Shown here: positions 1-15,120 of the stretch, piece after piece
Position numbering within the stretch: the stretch's first letter is position 1
How the letters are laid out: each line of letters starts with the position of its first letter
Source of the DNA: Trichoplusia ni
Taxonomy: Eukaryota > Arthropoda > Insecta > Lepidoptera > Noctuidae
Assembly (NCBI RefSeq): GCF_003590095.1
Contig: NC_039478.1
Location: 6,882,001 to 6,946,000, forward strand
Direction of reading: 5' to 3'
Length of the DNA: 64,000 nt
Made by a program: the position numbers and the translations under genes
The notes under the pieces: model-generated
The model's database searches: none
Told to the model about the DNA's origin: nothing
What the model saw: only the letters and a program-made list of their open reading frames with translations

Positions 1-3000
1 TTCTTAAACAATAATTTTAGTTCGTCTAAGGCAAACCTCAACTTCTTAAATAATATCAGACCAAATGTTCATCCACCACAAACTAATATAACATATCCAC
101 AAAATTCTAGCAAACTAATTTGAATGAAAAAAAAATAACAGTGGCATGTTCCACTTGTAGCGGCATTAATAGTTTATCAATTTCAAATAATTCCTCAAAG
201 GTTCCGCCTCATGTATGGCCCTAGACGCCTACTGAGAACCACCAATCAATTAGACAACATGTCAACAAGTATGTCCTTTGATAAGACAAGAAACCGAGAC
301 TCATATTAGTCATGCAATCAAAAGTAGACCATAACACAAACATCTCAGAGTCAATAACTGCATACATCAACACAACCTCCCAAACTACCAGGAGAAAAAA
401 AACTGTTATTGGAAATTGAACCTTTAACGACTGTTCAGAAGATCTGTTTTTGTTTGTTAGGAGATGTGCTTTTGTGGTGTCCGAAGTCACGCCGTGGTTC
501 TGCAAGCGATCCCCATATTTTTTGTAGGAGGCCGTAGACGTTGCGGTGCCTCGAAAGCCCATGTTTTTGAGTGTTAATTTTATGTTCCCGAAATATTTAT
601 GACGCATAACGTGTCCATAACAACCCCGCTATACAAATGTGGGTGGCTTTGTAGTAATGTATCACTCCATTATAATATAGTTCTCATTTTAGCGATGTAG
701 TTTGAAACGATATTATATATAGCTCTATTACTTAGTTTTTTGTAGCCGTAATATATCACATATCAGAAAGTTGGAAGGCTATTAAAATACCAATGTTCTT
801 CAAATCATAAAATATAATAACATTACATACTTGCTGTATTATATAAAATTATAAAGCAATTTTGAACTGCACATTTTTTTCTTGTGCTACTGGTTTCTTT
901 TTTTTGTGAATTTCTTTTAGTCTCCATTCATAATATAAACCTAAAAGGATAAGCCAAACACGCAATTGATGAAAACTTGACAATGAAATCACAAAAAGGA
1001 TCTGAAGCTCACAATGCGTAATAGAATTCGCAAACATTGTAACGCTATTAACGCAAAAGGAGGTGAAGTTAACAACAAATTTAAACATTCATTGATACCT
1101 AATCGTCCGGAAGTGCTTTGGGATCATGCACAAGTAGAGAGCAACAAAGACTTCTACGAGGGTGGCACGCCAATGTGAAGCACTGAGAAAAAATCGACTT
1201 GAAAAAATATATCAGTCACTAGGTCGGTATTGTACACTGTATACTCAAATGTATCAATGTTCTAGCTGTCAATATATTTTACTCACGCGTTTTATTCATA
1301 GCAAGCAAGTCTCGTCTGCTCGAAACATAATCACACACTAAAGTTAGACATAGACACCGTTGCACCGTTGAAGTATAAAATTTTCTCACAATCACATAAT
1401 CGTGTTCCGATTCGTTCAACTGTTGCGTTCGTGTTAGACGAAATTGAAACAGAGTCAATCATTTAATGCTAAACGCAAGAGGCAAACCGTGACCGAATAA
1501 ATGAAGATTCTGAATTCACTATTCGCATTTCTGTGTCAACTTTAATTAACAATCACATTTTCATCAACCTTCGTAGTACTTTCGGGTTATCACTTCCATT
1601 GTCGGATAGAGATTGAATTTCTTAACCTTCCATCTTTACTATGACGAAATTCATTTTCAATTTGTACAACTTGTATTTCTTAATTCAAACAAGAACACAT
1701 AAAAAGAACGTTGCACTTTGTTTTCCCGAAGCTAATATAATTGTTATATTTTTGTCGTTCACTGTACGTAGGCTGAAGTTGTTCGAAACGTTTGATGTCA
1801 TAGGGTATTGCTATTGCACTAGCCATGGGTTCTACACGGGAATGACGGCTAATAAAAGTTATGAGCGCAATAGGCGTAAAGATATCTCGGCCTCAAGCCT
1901 GCACACACTACCGCACCTGGACTATAACACTACAGACTCGATTATTTACCAATTAGAATAACTCTTGCAAGTTCATGGGGATATAAATGTGAGCATTCCT
2001 TCTCTTCGTGTCAGATACAAGTTTACTCCGATGTCGAATACAAATCAATGAAACGCTACAGGTGTCAACAAATTATGTTCCCTCAGTAATTTTCAGATGG
2101 CTACAAAAACGAACAATTCGCGAACTTGTGAAAAGTACTTGATAACAACGGTACAGTGATAGTTTATAATGTTTGAAGTCGATATCGTATTGTGTAAATA
2201 AATCGTAAACCCCGTTTTCACAATCATAATATGTTTCTGCTTGCAAATCAATTTCACGTAGCGACATTAATGTGCCTATAGTAAAATTTATATGGGGCTT
2301 TACGTCACACGCCACGCCGCTTTCCTTCCACATGAGTTGTATGCCAACGATAACTGTACGACGAGTGGTTTCTCAGAAACCTGGTCATAGTTCAGAAAAT
2401 CTAATTAATGTGCTAGGTTTTTGCCATCGCATTAGAAATTACGAAGCCGCAACTCGTTTTAAGCGTATGCATCTTATAAGGTGTGAATTTATGATGTTAA
2501 TTAAGTACCTATATTCAAATAACAGATGTACTTGTGTTTAACGGCAGTTTATTTACCATCCCGACAATAATATGATGCAGGACAATTTATGACTCTATAA
2601 CACATAAACGCACACAATAGATTTATGATCCCTAATTTTATTGTCTGTTTTGTTTGTTAATAATTATAATTCAATTCATTTTTCATCATATTTTTAATTA
2701 GAAAAGCATAACCTGAGGAAAAACTTCAAGAGAAATAAATTGCACAAACTGGATTACATATAAAGAAATTCAAAGTTTATCAGCAAAGCGTGCACAGAGC
2801 ATGTAAAATCTAATTCGATAAACAAATCGAAGTTTCCAACAATACATGCTCCACATTAATAACTAGGTAATCCATTTCAATGCTTGTAACAAGAATAACA
2901 ATGTGCCATCAATTTATATCGACACAAGATTTCTTTACTCGTTAAAAATGCATCTATACGCTAATAAAATAACCTATTACTATCGAAAATCAAGCAACAA

Positions 3001-5034
3001 TGAGAGGTGAAATGCTATCTGAATAGGCATTAGAATTGGGCGGCGATCACAAAGGCAGTGTCATTCCATTAAGCCTTCTTCAAGTCTTCGAAATATTCTG
3101 TGTGGCCCGTGGTCGCGTGGCCGCTCCGCCAGCCACAAAATGTAGCAATCGGATATCAAATCAATTCTATTATACTTTCATACGAGATACACAGCCTCTT
3201 AGATAGCGGCTTATTCTCATTTGGGTAATAGCTTTTGGAAATACTAAATATTATTTACTTTGAACGTTGATAGCATGAAATTTACATCTGCTACCGTTTC
3301 ACGCCATTCAGTTGTTCCACAATAGATTTCAATAAAAGGTGATAAATTAAACAATTTCAATTTGAATCTAGATTTTTAACAAGCATCGTATCTTTATATA
3401 TTTGGTAATCCATATCCCGTAAAGCGGAACTTCTGGTGTGGAATACAAAAGTCTTTCTAATTTGTTAAAACTCGAGTCTCCCCATTGAACGCGTTGCCAA
3501 CTGTACAAACTGAGGCAACGCCTTTCGGCATGTCAGAGCCGCATATAATGTACGTAAGTAATGAATGGAACTGAATATTTTATTTCGATATAATAGGCTA
3601 TGTTTGAGAGTGCCCTGTTTGACCTCATTTTGTATTCATAACGCGTTATGTACTAATTTGACGGATTCTTTTCTATTCTTGCACGAAATGGTCTCTTTGA
3701 CGTCGTCACTTGCCGCTGAACAAAGGATTTTGCTCAAGAACATAATAAATATAGCGTCAGTTGTTCTTCCTTAAATGTAGCCCTAAATTGATCGCGTTGT
3801 TCGGTTCAATTAATCATGATCGTTGTTAACGTTACAATAATAAGTAGCGTGTAGCGTGGCAGTCATCGATTAATTTAATAATTGTCGATGCGATATGTGT
3901 AGACTTATTAATTTTAAACACATCGCATAATAGCAGCTGTAACGTCTTTTGTTTCGATAATTATCACGATTTCATATGATACTGATTATCGATATCATGC
4001 CATCAATGAATACTATTTTCACATAACGATCATATCGACCCAAGTATCTGTGTTATGTTCAGTTATAAATATAAAATGAGGAAATTTTAAATTATATATT
4101 CTAATCGATGTATTGAATTTTGTAGAAGTATGTAATTAATTAAAGAAACTACATCTTTGATTGACTCGCACCTAACATTAACTTCATAAATGTTACAAAC
4201 TTTTACCTACATCTAGTAAGTTCATAGGCTGGTGAGTAATTGCCAAGAATTTACGGAGTTTTAATAGAACAATGATACATCACGAGCTTCAATAGCCAGG
4301 TCGTGCACGTGAGCAATTTTACGCCGATCCAGTGGTCCAATACACACGAGAAAATACACACTTTTGTGAAGTTAGCTTTATAGAAGTTACGACCGAAAAA
4401 CAATTGAATCCTAGACATTATGCCTTCAATTTATAGTGTGTTAAGGAGAAGTAAAAAGCAAATTGAATTTGGAAAGCAATCATTTAAAGCCAAGAATTAT
4501 TGTGTAAGAGAAAGGTAGTTTACCTTTGTCATGAGACGCGCATCGCCTTTGGCTCTTTAGATTTCGATCTCTTGGGCCGCGGCAAATCTGATAATCGCTT
4601 TAAAAGTTTCAACACCTGAACTGTGCGCCGTATCGATGACTGCGATTTTGATAATCAGATAGGATTAGCTTAGTCATACATCTTAAAGCTTCAGAAACAA
4701 ACATAAATTGATATTTAGTCAGACTTTACGCTCGTAACAAATGTAAACCGATAAATTTGATCGAGTTCAGTTCATAATAGAAACAACCAAGTTTCATAAA
4801 CTTAATATCTAAACAGATTATGGGTACTAATAAACTGATTTTGATTATAATAACATGACGTTAAATCAAAGGTCCCGCTTCAAATATCCGTTATATCAAT
4901 TTGTTTATTAATAGATCGGCATAAGTAATGGCAAGTAAGCGCCCTGAAGGTTGATCGGGCGGCAAGGCATTTCGCCGGCCGCGGGCGGAGGCGGGGGGCG
5001 CGTCATATTATGCGGCTAAAAGAGCCTGTCGGTG

Positions 5035-5061
5035 CCTTTGATCTGCGCGGGCTCGCCGCCG
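5035..5061 (+). promoter_or_regulatory. Possible TCF/Pangolin site with helper site
   Basis: CCTTTGATC at 5035-5043 matches the HMG-domain site of TCF/Pangolin. GCCGCCG at 5055-5061 matches the helper site that the C-clamp of invertebrate TCFs recognises. The pair sits in a GC-rich island about 11 kb upstream of the Pax start codon. Drosophila gooseberry genes are connected to Wingless signalling, so the match is sensible, but short motifs occur by chance and function is not shown. Confidence 0.3.
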
Positions 5062-8000
5062 AGATGTGTGCGTGTGCCAGAGATGTGCACCGCTTGTCGG
5101 CCCGTGATATGAATGTGACTAAACCTTGATTATGGTACTGAACCCCACATAAAGGTCAGAAATCCGATGCTCCGTCATGTATGTAGGTAATATCATTCTT
5201 ATAATTGGCTCCATCGAAAACTCTTTAAGTCTAATTGAGAGTAGGATTTACGACTGATCCGAGTTATTAAAAACAAACGTTATAGCTGTCGCAAATCTTT
5301 CGCGAGGGCCAATAAAATGTTTATAGCTTGTGGAATATGAAAAATGCATTCTCGTTCGCGGAGAAAATTACAAGGTGGTGCGCGTTGGTGATCGGTATCG
5401 CGCTTCATCGCGGCGTCACCTAGCCGCGGGCGCATCTGATCGCGGCGCACCACTCATCGCAGATATTATGCGAACTAATATCGACATTAACTTACATACT
5501 TAAGCTGTACGCAAATGCATCATTATGCACAAACTCAGCATTAGAAAATTCCCATGTAGGAATCTTGTTTAAGATTTAATCGGTTGTTTGTAAGACTTTA
5601 TGCCCTCATTTATACTTTCAACTTAAGCATGAAAGATAAAATATAGGACATTTATCTTGAAATGCAAAACAAAATGAATATCAACAAATTACAAATGGCT
5701 TCGTATTTGTAAATAATCTTCCATCCTCTTAAGGCATTGAACAAACGTTTTGTGATGTTCTCGGGCACATCAGATGGACTTATAAGACACTAATCCCGAT
5801 TTATACTCGTACTTCAAAAAAGTCATATAATTTGAAGTCGAATTAAAAAATCGAGACATTTTTAGTAATTCAAAAGGCCTTCGCGCCGCTCTCTTGACCG
5901 CTTAGTTAAGTATAAGTACGTCCAACGTGACTCATTCCAGAAAAATACGTACGAGAACATTCTCAAAGTATTACTATGATTTAGAAACAAAAAAAAATTA
6001 TAAATGTGCCTTATTGTAAAGAAAATATTGTTATCAATGTAGTATGCTTGCTTACCAAAGTAATTAGGTATAAATAATCAGGTACTAGAAACATTTTATG
6101 ATTTGCTAAAACGTTTATCAGTAGTCAAAATACTCTTTAATTATAAATAATTAATTTAAGTACCAGCCATAATAGAATAATTTTAATATATTAGTTGTAT
6201 TAATGAGCACGTGATGTTGTATAATGTGACTCGGTGTCCATGCCAACGTCGGCATTCTTTAATGTTATTGCTCTCCTCTCACAACCCTTTCAAGTGTATA
6301 TTTATCTCTTTCTTTTTAATTTGCCTTAGACGAAACAGGTCATAAGTCGAAGTGACATTTTTAACAATGCCGTCGAAATGTTTTCGTATGGTAATGATTT
6401 ATGTGTAAAACGGTCAGCGAGAGAACTTTTTGGAGCGGTGTACGTTGTTATATATACACGGCAAGCCTTTGAAATGTTCTTAAAGTTCAGCCGGGAGGGA
6501 AACAATAAAAAAATACATTTGGTAAATTAGCCTTTTTAAATGTGTCAACTGTTTTACTAAATCAGCACTTTTTGTCGACATTTTAAAACCTTAAAATAGT
6601 ACAAGGAACTATCAAAGTTGTGACAAAAACTATTGGAAATGAAAATAGAAGTACTATTTACGTTCGATTGTCCATGAAACTTTAAATTCTCATAAAAAAA
6701 GTGTCGCCAGTAATAAAACTTCGATACAGAGAAGCGACAGGACCGGACGCCTAGAAAACAAAAGTTATTCCGTAATTTTACGACGGGTCATAATTTCTCT
6801 TAAATTTTAAAGCTTTTAACAGAAGTATTTTTGAAGCTTTTATTCGACAGGACATCTCTATTATTTAAATTTAATTACTTTTAACAAATTTCAACTTTGT
6901 TCCTAATTATTTCAGTGATTTTTGACGGAGATCATACAGTGTTTAAGGCTTATATTTTAAGACAGACCGATCCAAAACTGTACAATTAAGAGACATTACA
7001 CAAATAACTATATTTATTGGACTTTATAGAAGGATTATGACAAGACAACTCCGCAATAATCCAAATATATTCGTTACTTATTAAGTTATAACTGTTATTC
7101 ATTTAAAATTAAGATCAAGATCACAATGCCCAGCAGACAATAGATCGGTCGTGACAGAAACACTTTCTTGAAACAGTGAACACTTTGAATAGCTTACGGT
7201 CCTTGAGCATTCCCGAAAGTTAGCCTAAACAAGGTGCAGTTATAAACAACAAAAACCAGACCATACTTTATTCGTCTGTCTAAAGCCCGACGCGCGAAGA
7301 TGAAATATTGTTATATGGGTAGCTGTAAAAGCCACTTTGTAATTTCTTCGTGATTTTATAGTTTTATTATCGTTTCGGGCCCTTTAGTTCGAAAAAGCGG
7401 TCGTCCATGTTTATGACACAATTTAAAATCTAACTGGTATAACAGATCCATAATCAGCTGCTAAATATCGGCTAATCATGGGTGAAACATGTTTATTGGG
7501 CCAATTGTGGTTTGGTCATAATTGTAGGTAAAATGGACTATTAAGAAACTGTTAAGTAGTAAACTGCCCTAATTAAAAATAAAAAGGAGGCACCAAATTA
7601 AGCAGCTCGGTTGCGGATGACGATGACGTAGGCAGGTTGCCTAATAATGGTTAAACTTAAAAACAAAATATGAAGTTTTGACAACATTCTTTGATCGAAG
7701 TAACACAATCAGAAAGCTTAACAAAAAGTAAATCAACAGGCTTGGTTTCAAAACTGAGTATCTGATGAAAATTCTATAACAACATCTTACCAAGAGATTT
7801 TGAAAAGTAGAGTCAAACAATGAAAAAGGAAACAATATTTAACAGCAATTACTAATTAAAAAAGAGGAAGTAATTAAATATCGGCTGAAGATTTACCTTG
7901 AAAAGAGTATCCGGTGAAGTACGGTGTCATGTTTAGTGTTGATACAGCCATCGACGCAAGTAATTCGGCAGCCGGGTATCGAAGACAAGGAGTTTAATGC

Positions 8001-8107
8001 ACTAAATTGGTCCGAACATATGCAAAAGTCCCAGAAGATCACTATTTCAGTCTTTCACTATCACAGCATGAACGCAGACATAATTACGTAAAGGAAACTG
8101 CGTGTGT

Positions 8108-8395
8108 CTAATCCGTGTTACTTTGAAGACAGCTCAGTGCCCACTGACGTGTGATGTAAAGATGTATTTCGACTCTCAAGTGTAATCTTTCACAATCAGC
8201 GGACCAACAAAAAATGGTCAAACTGGCCGCCTCCGCAGCCTTCGGTACCGCTTCACCTGATTGTTTGTCTCTTTCTGCCAGCCGACTGTTTTCGTCGACC
8301 AACGTATTGCCGGCCTCGGATTTTTTTAATAAATCGACCAGCTTTGTTATGTTCACTTTTAAAACTGATATTTTACCAAATTTGGTTATAGTCAT
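8108..8395 (-). CDS. Unrecognised charged ORF, doubtful
   Basis: This is a 95-codon frame. Its first two thirds are charged and helix-prone (the segment KLVDLLKKSEAG and then ENSRLAERDKQ); the last third looks like random translation. I see no family match, no TATA box and no signal peptide. It could be the first exon of an unrecognised gene, a fragment of a transposon or processed pseudogene, or chance. It is listed because its composition differs from the Ile/Phe/Tyr-rich chance frames around it. Confidence 0.18.
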   Translation of the reverse strand: MTITKFGKISVLKVNITKLVDLLKKSEAGNTLVDENSRLAERDKQSGEAVPKAAEAASLTIFCWSADCERLHLRVEIHLYITRQWALSCLQSNTD

Positions 8396-10107
8396 AGACC
8401 CTAAACAGTAAGTTCTAGACTATATTTTGGCCTGAAATATGACCTAAGTTGTTGGTTGTGTACCAGAGTACAGACCGGTGTGGAAACGAGACAGCACGAA
8501 GCCACGAATCCGGTATCTTCAAAGCGAAGAACGCTTACATTAACAATGTGTGAGTCGCGCCTGAGTCGCTGTTCCGTGACGAAAAATACGAGGCGTGTTG
8601 CCACAACGATCTATGCCTACAGGGATCGCCGATTGGTTAAAATTTGTCTGGGGCGGAGTTTGTAAGCACACCAAGAAAATGTTAGTGTGTAGTTGTGTGA
8701 GTTAATTGCAATGTCGATCTGTGTTCGTGCACAGGACACATTTTGTTTCAATGTGTATGATTTTATTTTTTTTTTTTATTTTCAATGAAACAGTCCGCTG
8801 ATGACATTAAAATTTTTCTTTTACTTTATGGTGTTATGTAGGAGAACATAAAAACACACTTTAAAGACTATAATTAGACCTATCAGTAGATGGACTTTAA
8901 CAAAATAAACTTTAATATATTTTTTTCAGTGAAATGCTACCAAAAATGGCGAAACTGTTTATTTCTCTACGCTGTACATTTTCATATGTAGAGTCGAGAC
9001 AGTCAGTCTTGTGCAACACTCAAATGCTTAGAACTCTACATTTTTCGTACTGATATTTTTGATTTTCTCCAGAAATCAATTTTGAACATTAACGTATTAT
9101 TTAATGTAATTTTGAGAAAACCTACGTTCAATACTTTGATAATTTAGTATCTATTATTTTATCTCTAGAAGAGGAAAAATATTTTACATTTCAAGTACAT
9201 TCAACATCATTTCAAAATCCAAAATGTCTGCTTTAATAAAATAAAATTTCCCAACATTATTGTTTTTAATTAAGACCATTAATACTAAGACACTTTATCA
9301 AAATAAATTAATAATTAAAAATCGCTAATTATGGTTAAGTTTCTAAGTAATTAAGTGAACGTGTCATTGGTAGGTAAACACTATTGTCTCAAGTATTTAG
9401 CGCGGGCAACAAGGCCGCAGTTTCGTAAGCACCGGCGTAAACCTTCCTCCACACTGACTTAGCATAACAAAGCTATGGTAACTTGCATAGATTATGTTTA
9501 CCTCCGTTTTATTAGACGTTCGAATATGCAATATTTATATAGAGCCTTTGCAATTGTTGTGGGTTACTGAATTCAATTGTGTGTGTCGACTTCGGAAGTT
9601 TTTCTGTTTCTTTTTTCACAAAACATTAGTATAAAAATTCTTATTCCGATATATTTTTTATTTTCCAAATTAGCTTTGCCATCATTTGGCAAAAAAATAT
9701 TCTGAAACGATTATTTCATTTCTGAATATTTTTATTACACTGAAACACCGACGCAATTACGAGTTGCCTTATACAACAGCCATACTGAATACACAGCAAC
9801 TCGACACATAATAACACAATTAAGTATATAATAAATCACCAGAATTATCAAATACACAAAATAAAATCGTAGAAAAGTGAGATCGAGAAAGGGAGATACA
9901 TATTAAAATATGTTTTAATTTTTTGTCTGTCTGTGCGTTTGTACGCAATGTAACTCAGCAACAGCGGCTTATCCCAGTAAGACCACTAGCAAATTAGTTC
10001 AATTCCAAAAGCTACTGTCTAAAGTCACTTTAAGACGCGAAAAAAAATAGCTAACATAGCTAGTCAAAATATATAGGCAAAAAGAAATCAAGGGCCCTGT
10101 ATTTCTA

Positions 10108-10185
10108 TTCAATCATCATCGGCCTAGCCTTTTCCCAACTATGTTGGGGTCGGCTTTCAGTTAAACCGGTTTCAGCTAAGTATTA
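10108..10185 (+). repeat. Lepidopteran interspersed repeat fragment
   Basis: The stretch starts with an ATC-rich head and continues with CCTTTTCCCAACTATGTTGG and a GGTCGGCTTTCAG segment. The reverse complement of 50345-50430 in this same window aligns with it almost base for base over about 70 bp (cccaact/agctatgttggggt, then tctaaccgg and cagcta). I recognise this sequence as a very common dispersed repeat in moth genomes, probably a SINE or the tail of a LINE. Only the terminal part is present here. Confidence 0.6.
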
Positions 10186-13100
10186 TACATTGTATATTTC
10201 TATTTAATGCAATGTACCTATTAAAAAAGAAAAGAAAACCAATTCTTTTTTTTTTCAGTCAGCATACCTTCCCTCAACTGCCAAATACAACTAACGCTCA
10301 AAAACTACAACAAGCGATCTTGTTCACCAAACTTATAAAGCGAGCTTATATAAATGTTATTTAATCAAATTTCATTGCATCTTTTTAAACAAGTACGAGG
10401 GGTCATGAAAACTTTTCGTGCCGTAACCGGATATATAAAAAGAACAATGACGCAAAAACTTTAAGCAAATGTACACAGGCCCTTAAATGAGACAGGAAAC
10501 AATGCAATATCGAAACGAACAGAAATCGTTGATTCATTAACACGACAGCCTTGAGTCGACTTACCAACATTTTAATTAAAAATCAACCAACGCTTCATCG
10601 ATTCTTGCGGTTTACAAAACCCTTAATTTGTGGTTGGCCCATTTGTGTATTAATGAGGTAACTTGCATCATCAGTGCTAGAGACGGGCTCTAAGTTAAAT
10701 AGCTCTAGCTCTCCAATCTAGGAAAGTCGTTAATTAGTTGTCCCGTATTCATATACTAGAATAGCCAAGTAAAAGGACTTCCACTTTTAAATATTGCGGT
10801 CATTTTGCCATCTGTATAATAAGATTCGTTTAATAGTGTGAACAACTTACATAATTCTCGTGACTAATAATCACTATAACACACACACATCGCAGTAAAC
10901 GTCATAGTGATAAATTAGAAGCATAATTTGTTTTTGTATATTGTCAGTAATGATGTTTATATGAACGAAATGAACAACAACAATAATCATATCCACAATG
11001 AATGTGCAAAAACTTGTCATCAACACACCATCTTTCACGCTTTCTTTGTAGACCTAAGTTTATAACTAATACCTTACGGTTGCAATTAAACCTACAGTTG
11101 TCACTTCACGCGTTATTAAGAATCTTCATACGAGTGACGCGTCGCTTGCGCTGGCGCACAAAAAAGGCGTGAAATGCGCTGAAATCGTTGTGCATACGCT
11201 TCAGGGCCCATTGCACACCAAAGATGCCGCTGAAAGCTATGCGCTGATGGGCCGCACACGAAGTACACTTGTTTATTTTGATAGTTTTTATTGGCGACGA
11301 CTAATGTCTTACAGGAATTGGTGAAATTTGAATTAGAATTGTGGTGGATTCCTACGAAGGAGTTTTTGTCATGTAATTTAAATTTTAAGTTGTCCTTTGG
11401 TTTTTATCGGTGACCAGGCAACAGCTCTATAGGTTTACCTTTACATGTAATGCCTCAACTTTATGATAAAGAAAGAGTTGAAGACATCATCTTGCATCAC
11501 TTTTGCAATTAGTGTTGAAAACGAATTTTATAAAGATAGAAAGTGGTAACATAAGAAATCGACTGTACAAAAAACTCAATCACTTAACTTAACTGTTAGT
11601 TCTTTCATGGGTTTATTTTACGAGTTCCTAACACTTTCCCATAAGCTCAACAAGCTCGTTCGAATCTAAAAAGATTACGAAACAGAACAAGAAACAAAAG
11701 TGATTAGACAAATGGATTTTATACTCATGAAATCAAAGATCATAAAGCACTAATTACAAATTGGTGTAACTAATCACTCTTAGCTTATCAAAGCGGGCAA
11801 CACGTGCAGATAAATTATTTGGTTCGCTATTGTTTAGACGCGGCTCATATTGTTTGATTCGTGGTGACTCAGTCTGGAGTGCGCAAATAAAACTCACTCA
11901 AACTCAGCCAGTTTTTGTGGAGCTAATGAGGGGCGGTCGGTGGTCGGCAGACGTGATAAATAACAGACACGGATGTATGAGGGCCACGCGACGATTTGCT
12001 AATTGCCGGCAAAAAGTGTTGCACGACACACACTCGAAGGAAATAAGGTCGATTAACATTTCTGCACACTTTGAGCTTCGGTAGTCCAAGATTCGCAACA
12101 GGTGAACTTCAGGTTAAGACATTACAATGAAATGTAATTTTAATAGGATTTTATCGTTAATGTTTTGGGCACTTCAACTTAGTTGCTTATACTCATTAAC
12201 TCACCCCTTCAACTAAAGAATTGTTTCCTGACAAAAAATCGTATGAAATGATCGTACGGTTACCGCATTAATAAGCCGGAATGATATGTCGTAATATAGG
12301 CCACATGTCACAGCAGGTCCGTGGCCGCCAGTAATTAGTCGCATTCGATATGCCCTCCGCTGTTCCGGGGATATTATTCATAGAATTACATATATATTTC
12401 ATATTAGGCCACACTAATGGTTACAATGTTGTAGATTCTAATAAATTGTACTCTTAAGTTTTATGTTACGCAGGTATGCTTTGTGGAAAGTTGTAAGAGA
12501 GTTGGGCTAGATTACGAAACTTAACGAAGTTCAAAAGCCAAATACTAGCCAGATAATATCTAACCACAAAGGCTTAACTTTGAGCTTAGAACAAGAAAAT
12601 ATCAATTCCAACAAGATAAATATGAATCAAGTTAAATAAGACAAAAAGCTTAAACACATTACAACATTTAAACTTTTGACACCATTTTTAGGTAATATCT
12701 GACAATCTGACAAAGTAACAAAGAAACTAACTAGAGGCATTAAAAGTGTAAAAGATCAAAATCTACGTCATAATAAATGTAGTGAAACGTCGAGTGGCAT
12801 TATAACACAGCGTGTGAAATGAGCCCGCCCCACGTGAAAAACAAACACTCGTAAAAATATGTCCAAATGACGTTAAATTTTTCTATGTCACGATGAGATA
12901 TTGTAATGGCCCGTTACGAAAACCAGTAATAGTGTCTCATGCAACAGCGGCATTAGATCGCCCCTGAAGACATGTGCCGAAGGATTAGAGTCCATTATAG
13001 AAAGGAAAATCCAATTCACTCAGGGTGAATTGAATAAGCTAATGGGCCGGCCACAGATATACAAATATAGAAGCGACATCGCAATGAATTCAAGCTTGCC

Positions 13101-14939
13101 TATTTTCCATATCCTTCGTCAACGTCTCTAGGTAGGTAATTGAATAATTGACTAATGTCAATAAAATCGTACGAAAACCAATTAACGATTTCTTAAACTA
13201 TTTATAATACAAAAAATATGTTTTACGACGTAGTCACGTCGTTTTGTTATGCCAAACCGGTTATATCCTTAGGCAGGTATTGCATATTAAAAGCTTCCTC
13301 GATTTTAAAGCCTCGATTGTCTTGAGAAGATTTTTTTGGTGTCAGTGTTTCTTTAGTTTTTAACAATAAGATTTTTAAATAAATGTGTTTCGTAAATCTT
13401 TTTTTATTGTTAAAATTAATGATAATGTTTCATTTTATATGAGAAGGTGGTTTTGCTGTCGCTTCCAGTAGCGCATATAACAATAATTCTTCGGTTCAGA
13501 TGTTCCATATTTAACACATTTGACTTGTTTCCACAAACAGTGTCGGTCGCGGAGGCGTGCGCCGGCGCAAGCGGTGCGGGCGGCGCGATCACACATTTCT
13601 TAACATATTTTTTATTCGTCGGCATCCTCTCAACTTGACTCTTGGCTAATGACTAAAATTAACATTCACATATTTTATTAATTTTCTGTAAACCTGACAT
13701 TTAACTGTGAAAGGTCGCGCTAGATATTATGAGTATTTTGATGATGATGCTGTGTACTTAATTTCCGTAAATAGGAAGACCCCAAACAAAAAACTGGTAA
13801 ACACTAACAATGTGTAGCGGCTTTTTTTTTAATCACACCTGAGAACCAAAGCCAACAAAACAGATTTTTTTATGATAAACTCACTGAGCAAATAAATGAT
13901 GACAGTGTGAACGCGAAGTGGTCACTACTTTCCATCCCTATTTAAATAGAACCGAGCGCTAAGTTACGTCCGTCGAGGCTTAATAGCTGTAATACAGGCA
14001 ACGTCCAGGCTATTTGCATGTGAGCCGGTGAAAGTGGTCCTCGGCTTTCAAGTGCCTTGACAAACGCACCACGTAGAAGAACAATGGAAACTGGTTGTTT
14101 GTAGAGAGCCCACCATAGCGCGCACCTACATACTAATGTGCTTATGTACAGTTAAGTTCATTGTAGCACTTTATACGAACTCTTTCTCAACACTCACCGA
14201 AGTGACTTGATTTACAGATTACAACTTATTTAACGGATATTGTTTGAAAATAAATTCTATCAGTTCGATCGCTTTGTGAAAGAAAAAACCATTTTCTAAC
14301 AATTACATATTCAAAAGCTGAAAAGGTCTCATTGACCAAATTGACAATCAAATTCCGATAAAAATACTCGAGCTAAGATGGAATAGTTACAAAAACGGTG
14401 TTAAGTAACAACTTCTCGCTTTTGTCCGACACAGTCGGTGATTCCGTGTCCGAATAATCGAGTAATCCCAAGACGCCACTCGATTTTGTTTTGACACACT
14501 CGTTCGTGTCACAAGGAATCCTGCCACTGGAACTTCATAACTCCTTACACATCACTTCGTTTACAAAAAACTAAATCGAAGTGCTCATTCAACTTGTTTC
14601 TTCGTTCTGAATGAATGAAAGCTCATAATAACTAAACATGAATCAGCACAAATTGAGGTGTCGAAGAATGTATGACATTATCCTTACAACATTGATAACA
14701 AGTAGAATTACAAACAGTTACTAACACACTCAAGTTGCATATCAAAACAAGGGTTGAGTTTTATAGCTTGTTTTATGACAAGTAGAAACATAACTTCTAT
14801 TCCGACTTAGCGGTAAAATGTAAGCATAATTGATGCAGGAAATAAATTCAAACTTCTGACACAAGTATTTATTAGAATCCATTGAAAATCATGTACAGAG
14901 GTTGAAACTCCATGCAGGTTCATACAGCTGGCTTTTAGA

Positions 14940-15120
14940 AATAGTGATGTTACCAAAAAACGAAACGCGCAGCGAATCGCGCGCACATCAGCGCAGGACA
15001 GTCGCATGCGTTTGGAGCGCACATCGTACAATACCGCGATACAATAGTCGATAATTTGCATGACGACTTTTTATCGATAGTATTGTCGGCAATCCCGGGG
15101 CAGCTGCGAGTTCAACCGCG
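14940..15120. promoter_or_regulatory. GC-rich island with a DRE-type motif
   Basis: This is a local GC-rich block (many CGCG and GCGC steps) about 1 kb upstream of the Pax start codon, in otherwise AT-rich DNA. It contains TATCGATA at 15072-15079, the exact DNA replication-related element bound in Drosophila by DREF/BEAF-type factors and often found near core promoters. It may mark a promoter-proximal region of the Pax gene; transcript starts are not visible. Confidence 0.25.

Noticed and set aside
221..607. 128-codon minus-strand frame near the window start
   Set aside because: No recognisable motif, mixed composition and random-looking C-terminal half; no promoter or splice evidence. Treated as chance.
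1641..1961. 106-codon plus-strand frame
   Set aside because: Phe/Leu/Tyr-rich translation typical of AT-rich non-coding DNA; no motif or context.
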